The notes under the pieces are model-generated. The model did not search any database. It saw only the letters and a list, made by a program, of their open reading frames with translations, and was not told the DNA's origin. Below, in pieces: positions 6,836-8,563 of a stretch of 8,563 nucleotides of DNA. The stretch is from an uncultured Bacilli bacterium (GTDB taxonomy: Bacteria; Bacillota_I; Bacilli_A; RF39; UBA660): contig CANQKU010000046.1 in assembly GCA_947624535.1 (NCBI GenBank), positions 1 through 8,563 of the forward strand, in the 5' to 3' direction. Position 1 is the stretch's first letter; every line of letters begins with the position of its first letter. The position numbers and the translations under genes were made by a program.

Positions 6836-7596
6836 TAGAAGAGTTAGTAGAAATAGCTAAGAAAGATAAAAGAGTAAATATAGATTTTAAAATTAATAAT
6901 ATAATACATTTATTTAGTGCAATAAATCCTAAAAATAAAAAAATAATAATATATATACATGGCCTAGGTGGTAATAAAAATTGGATTGTTAGATTCTATA
7001 AAGATTTATTAGATAATGGATATAACTGTTATAGTCTTGATTTAACTTCTCATGGGGAAGATGGTAATGATTTTAAAAAGTTTAATTTAACTAATTGTAT
7101 TTCGTATTTAAAAGATACTGTTAATTATATTAAAGATAAACATAAAGATAGTGAAATATATTTATTTGGATCTAGTTATGGAGGATTTGTAATACTTAAT
7201 TTCTATAAGAACATAATTAAGGATATAGATAAAATATATTTAATGTGTACTGCTATTAACTTTTGTGAGATTATGGAAAGAAAAGTAGGTAATCTTAATA
7301 TTGAATACTTTGATAATAATAAGTATCTAACTTTATATAATGATATAAAAATATATAAGGAAGCTTATATAGAATTTAAAAATGGTGATGAATATGTTAA
7401 AAGAGAAAAGTTTAATAATATATTTATCATTCAAGGAGATATAGATAAAACAGTAAATGTGGATAATATAATTAAGTTTTGTGATAAGAATAAATTGGAT
7501 TACAAAATAATTCACGGAGGAAAACATGAATTATATGGCTTTGATAAAGAGATAGTAGATTTTATTTATCAACATGAGGATATTAATGTTAAATAA
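6832..7596 (+). CDS. Alpha/beta fold serine hydrolase
   Basis: This 254-residue cytoplasmic protein is a standard small alpha/beta hydrolase of the monoacylglycerol-lipase/carboxylesterase type. It shows the oxyanion segment IHGLGG (42-47), LDLTSHGE (69-76) in the position of the second conserved strand-turn, the nucleophile elbow GSSYGG (113-118, Ser115), a candidate acid in GDIDKTV (202-208, Asp205) and the catalytic His in GGKHELYG (His232). There is no signal peptide or lid-like insertion of note. The start at 6832 follows from GGAGG at 6822-6826 and gives an ATGA overlap with the small ORF upstream. No promoter is evident just before it, so it may be transcribed from the ATPase promoter. 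Its composition is even more Lys/Ile/Asn-rich than the left half of the window. Substrate cannot be inferred. Confidence 0.85.
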   Translation: MIEELVEIAKKDKRVNIDFKINNIIHLFSAINPKNKKIIIYIHGLGGNKNWIVRFYKDLLDNGYNCYSLDLTSHGEDGNDFKKFNLTNCISYLKDTVNYIKDKHKDSEIYLFGSSYGGFVILNFYKNIIKDIDKIYLMCTAINFCEIMERKVGNLNIEYFDNNKYLTLYNDIKIYKEAYIEFKNGDEYVKREKFNNIFIIQGDIDKTVNVDNIIKFCDKNKLDYKIIHGGKHELYGFDKEIVDFIYQHEDINVK

Positions 7597-7637
7597 CTTT
7601 CTAATTGTTATAGCAATCATGCAATAAATAAAGTTAT
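7593..7637. repeat. 8-bp inverted repeat between hydrolase and Nudix genes
   Basis: ATAACTTT (7593-7600) and AAAGTTAT (7630-7637) are perfect inverted arms 29 bases apart. The left arm contains the hydrolase stop codon and the right arm overlaps the Nudix -10 box. A smaller hairpin, ATTGT/GCAAT (7604-7617), lies between. All are AT-rich with no T-run, so this is not a convincing terminator. It could be an operator or chance. Confidence 0.3.
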
Positions 7638-7640
7638 AAT
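7635..7640 (+). promoter_or_regulatory. Possible -10 box of the Nudix gene
   Basis: A perfect TATAAT occurs at 7635-7640, 22 bases before the Nudix start codon. The hexamer 17 bases upstream (7612-7617, AGCAAT) is a poor -35 and there is no TG extension, so activity is uncertain. In this AT-rich sequence a TATAAT alone is weak evidence. Confidence 0.35.
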
Positions 7641-7662
7641 ATTGAGAAGAGGTAAAAAATAA

Positions 7663-8139
7663 ATGGATATTAAAATATGCAATGGTGATTTAAAATTTAA
7701 ATATAGGGTTTCTGGAATTATAATTGATAATGGAAAAGTTTTAATAGAACAATATGGAAAAACTACATATTGTCTACCAGGTGGATATGTACAAATTGGT
7801 GAAAACTCAAATGATGCTATAGTAAGAGAATTGAAAGAAGAAACAAATCTAGATTTTGAAATTGTAAATTTTCGTGGAATAATCGAGAACTTTTTTACAA
7901 ATAAAAAAGGTCAAAAAACACATGAAATTGATTTCTATTATTATTTAAAAGTAAAAAATTATGAAAGTTATAAAAAATTAGATATGTGCATAATTGAAAA
8001 AGGTGAATATAGTGACATTAAACACCATTTTAAATGGATTAATCTTAAGGATTTAGAACAATATAATTTATTACCTACAGCAATTAAATATGTGATAATA
8101 AATGATAAAAGTAATTTTCATTTTATTATAAAAGAATAG
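7663..8139 (+). CDS. Nudix hydrolase
   Basis: This 158-residue protein carries a Nudix box, so it should cleave a nucleoside diphosphate linked to another group, using Mg2+. After CLPGG (37-41) the box runs Gly41, Glu47, then Arg55-Glu56-Leu57, Glu59-Glu60 and Leu63, matching GX5EX7REUXEEXGU except that the last Gly is Asn62. All metal-binding glutamates are kept. Length is normal for a single-domain Nudix protein. AGAGG (7648-7652), 10 bases before the ATG, is a usable ribosome binding site. It follows the alpha/beta hydrolase by 66 bases on the same strand and may be co-transcribed. Directly after its stop, an open +1 frame continues for 32 codons beyond the A-run at 8130-8133, so the present end may be a frameshift product. 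Substrate is not predictable. Confidence 0.88.
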   Translation: MDIKICNGDLKFKYRVSGIIIDNGKVLIEQYGKTTYCLPGGYVQIGENSNDAIVRELKEETNLDFEIVNFRGIIENFFTNKKGQKTHEIDFYYYLKVKNYESYKKLDMCIIEKGEYSDIKHHFKWINLKDLEQYNLLPTAIKYVIINDKSNFHFIIKE

Positions 8140-8233
8140 TAAGGATATTGAGATATTAAAGAATATTGATACTAAAGAAATTGTTAAATTAGAAGAATTA
8201 ATACCAGATTGGTGGGGAAATAAAAGAGTTTAA
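8132..8233 (+). pseudogene. Out-of-frame coding tail after the Nudix gene
   Basis: In the +1 frame relative to the Nudix gene, 33 codons stay open from 8132 to TAA at 8231-8233. They encode an acidic/amphipathic stretch with KNIDTKEIVKLEELIPDWW near the end. The tryptophan pair and regular hydrophobic spacing look like real protein, but there is no start codon or ribosome binding site. Removing one A from the run at 8130-8133 would fuse it to the Nudix protein, giving about 189 residues. Alternatively it is the remaining end of a different deleted gene. Confidence 0.35.
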
Positions 8234-8263
8234 TGAAAAATATAAAATGAGAATTTTGTTACC

Positions 8264-8292
8264 TTGTTTTTTCATTGCAAAAATGCTAAAAT
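8264..8292 (+). promoter_or_regulatory. Extended -10 promoter of uvrB
   Basis: TTGTTT (8264-8269), a 17-base spacer and TAAAAT (8287-8292) preceded by TGC (8284-8286) form a good extended -10 promoter. Transcription should begin near 8299, giving a leader of about 60 bases. The stretch from 8234 to 8263 shows only AT-rich weak dyads and no clear terminator. Confidence 0.65.
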
Positions 8293-8299
8293 AAGTAAA

Positions 8300-8313
8300 C
8301 GAAATAATGTTAT
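8300..8313. promoter_or_regulatory. Degenerate SOS (LexA/DinR) box at the uvrB start point
   Basis: The 14 bases CGAAATAATGTTAT match the Gram-positive LexA consensus CGAACNNNNGTTYG at 7 of 10 defined positions, keeping CGAA and GTT at the correct 5-base separation. They sit directly downstream of the uvrB -10 box, where a repressor would block initiation. A wider inverted repeat, AAGTAAA (8293-8299) and TTTACTT (8313-8319), is centred on almost the same point. In Bacillus, uvrB belongs to the LexA regulon, which raises the prior. The outer half-site mismatches keep this tentative. Confidence 0.4.
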
Positions 8314-8358
8314 TTACTTTAAAATACTGATTAATCATTATTAGAGAAAGGAGGAAAA

Positions 8359-8563
8359 ATGTTTAAAATTCATTCAAAATATAAACCTAATGGAGATCAA
8401 CCGGAGGCTATAGAAAAATTAGTAAAAGGAATTAATGATGGCAAGAAATACCAGGTTTTACTAGGGGCTACGGGTACTGGTAAAACATTTACGATTGCTA
8501 ACGTAATTGAAAAGGTCAAAAAACCTACCTTAGTTTTGGCTCATAATAAGACGCTAGCTGGAC
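8359..8563 (+). CDS. uvrB: Excinuclease ABC subunit UvrB, N-terminal part
   Basis: The first 68 codons of UvrB, cut by the window edge. UvrB is the DNA-loading helicase-like subunit of nucleotide excision repair that verifies damage delivered by UvrA and recruits UvrC. The N-terminus FKIHSKYKPNGDQPEAI is the family signature, including the Q-motif-like GDQP. Walker A GATGTGKT stands at residues 36-43, and PTLVLAHNKTLAG (56-68) is the conserved motif Ia region. AAAGGAGG (8347-8354) precedes the ATG with a short gap of 4 bases. In most Bacillota uvrA follows uvrB, which would be expected just outside the window. The gene has its own promoter and a possible SOS operator, and its codon use is less extreme than that of the hydrolase/Nudix pair before it. 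Confidence 0.97.
   Translation, partial: MFKIHSKYKPNGDQPEAIEKLVKGINDGKKYQVLLGATGTGKTFTIANVIEKVKKPTLVLAHNKTLAG

Noticed and set aside
7333..7527. 64-codon minus-strand frame with Ile/Phe/Tyr-rich, membrane-like sequence
   Set aside because: Antisense to the alpha/beta hydrolase. The hydrophobicity is an artefact of reversing AT-rich codons.
8232..8276. Possible terminator AATGAAAAA...TTTTTCATT before uvrB
   Set aside because: The stem is almost all A-T with a 27-base loop and no GC core, and its right arm overlaps the uvrB -35 box.

Overview
The window looks like chromosome from a very AT-rich member of the Bacillota (by eye roughly 27-30% G+C; lysine, isoleucine and asparagine dominate every protein). 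The evidence is strong purine Shine-Dalgarno sites, extended -10 promoters, TAA/TAG-biased stops, and the start of uvrB at the right edge. Trp is encoded by TGG and no clear gene has an internal TGA, so the standard bacterial code fits. A gut Clostridia or Bacilli/Mollicutes-related lineage is plausible, but the species cannot be named from this sequence.

Layout, left to right. (1) 1-2075: a monocistronic AMP-forming acyl-CoA synthetase-type gene with its own extended -10 promoter and a rho-independent terminator. (2) 2076-4100: a membrane hybrid histidine kinase (about seven TM helices, HisKA, HATPase, receiver domain) preceded by overlapping small palindromes. (3) 4111-5070, minus strand: a lipase-like cytoplasmic serine hydrolase convergent with the kinase. 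Both genes share one bidirectional terminator whose loop contains the kinase stop codon. (4) 5071-5290: a divergent control region with back-to-back consensus promoters, an inverted repeat on the minus -35 box and a 15-bp direct repeat (40-bp period) on the plus -35 box. (5) 5291-6484: an AAA_14/DUF4143 ATPase with a C-terminal nuclease-like fold. (6) 6485-8233: a degraded-looking patch holding an N-terminally missing ORF fragment, a tiny ORF, an intact alpha/beta hydrolase, an intact Nudix hydrolase and an out-of-frame coding tail. (7) 8234-8563: the uvrB promoter, an SOS-box-like site and the first 68 codons of uvrB.

The genes do not form an obvious pathway. Nearly every one appears to be its own transcription unit, and I see no evidence of a coherent new multi-gene system, CRISPR array, IS element, tRNA or rRNA. 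The most interesting material is regulatory (the divergent region at 5071-5290 and the uvrB operator) and the coding remnants on either side of the hydrolase/Nudix pair, which suggest recent gene turnover next to uvrB.
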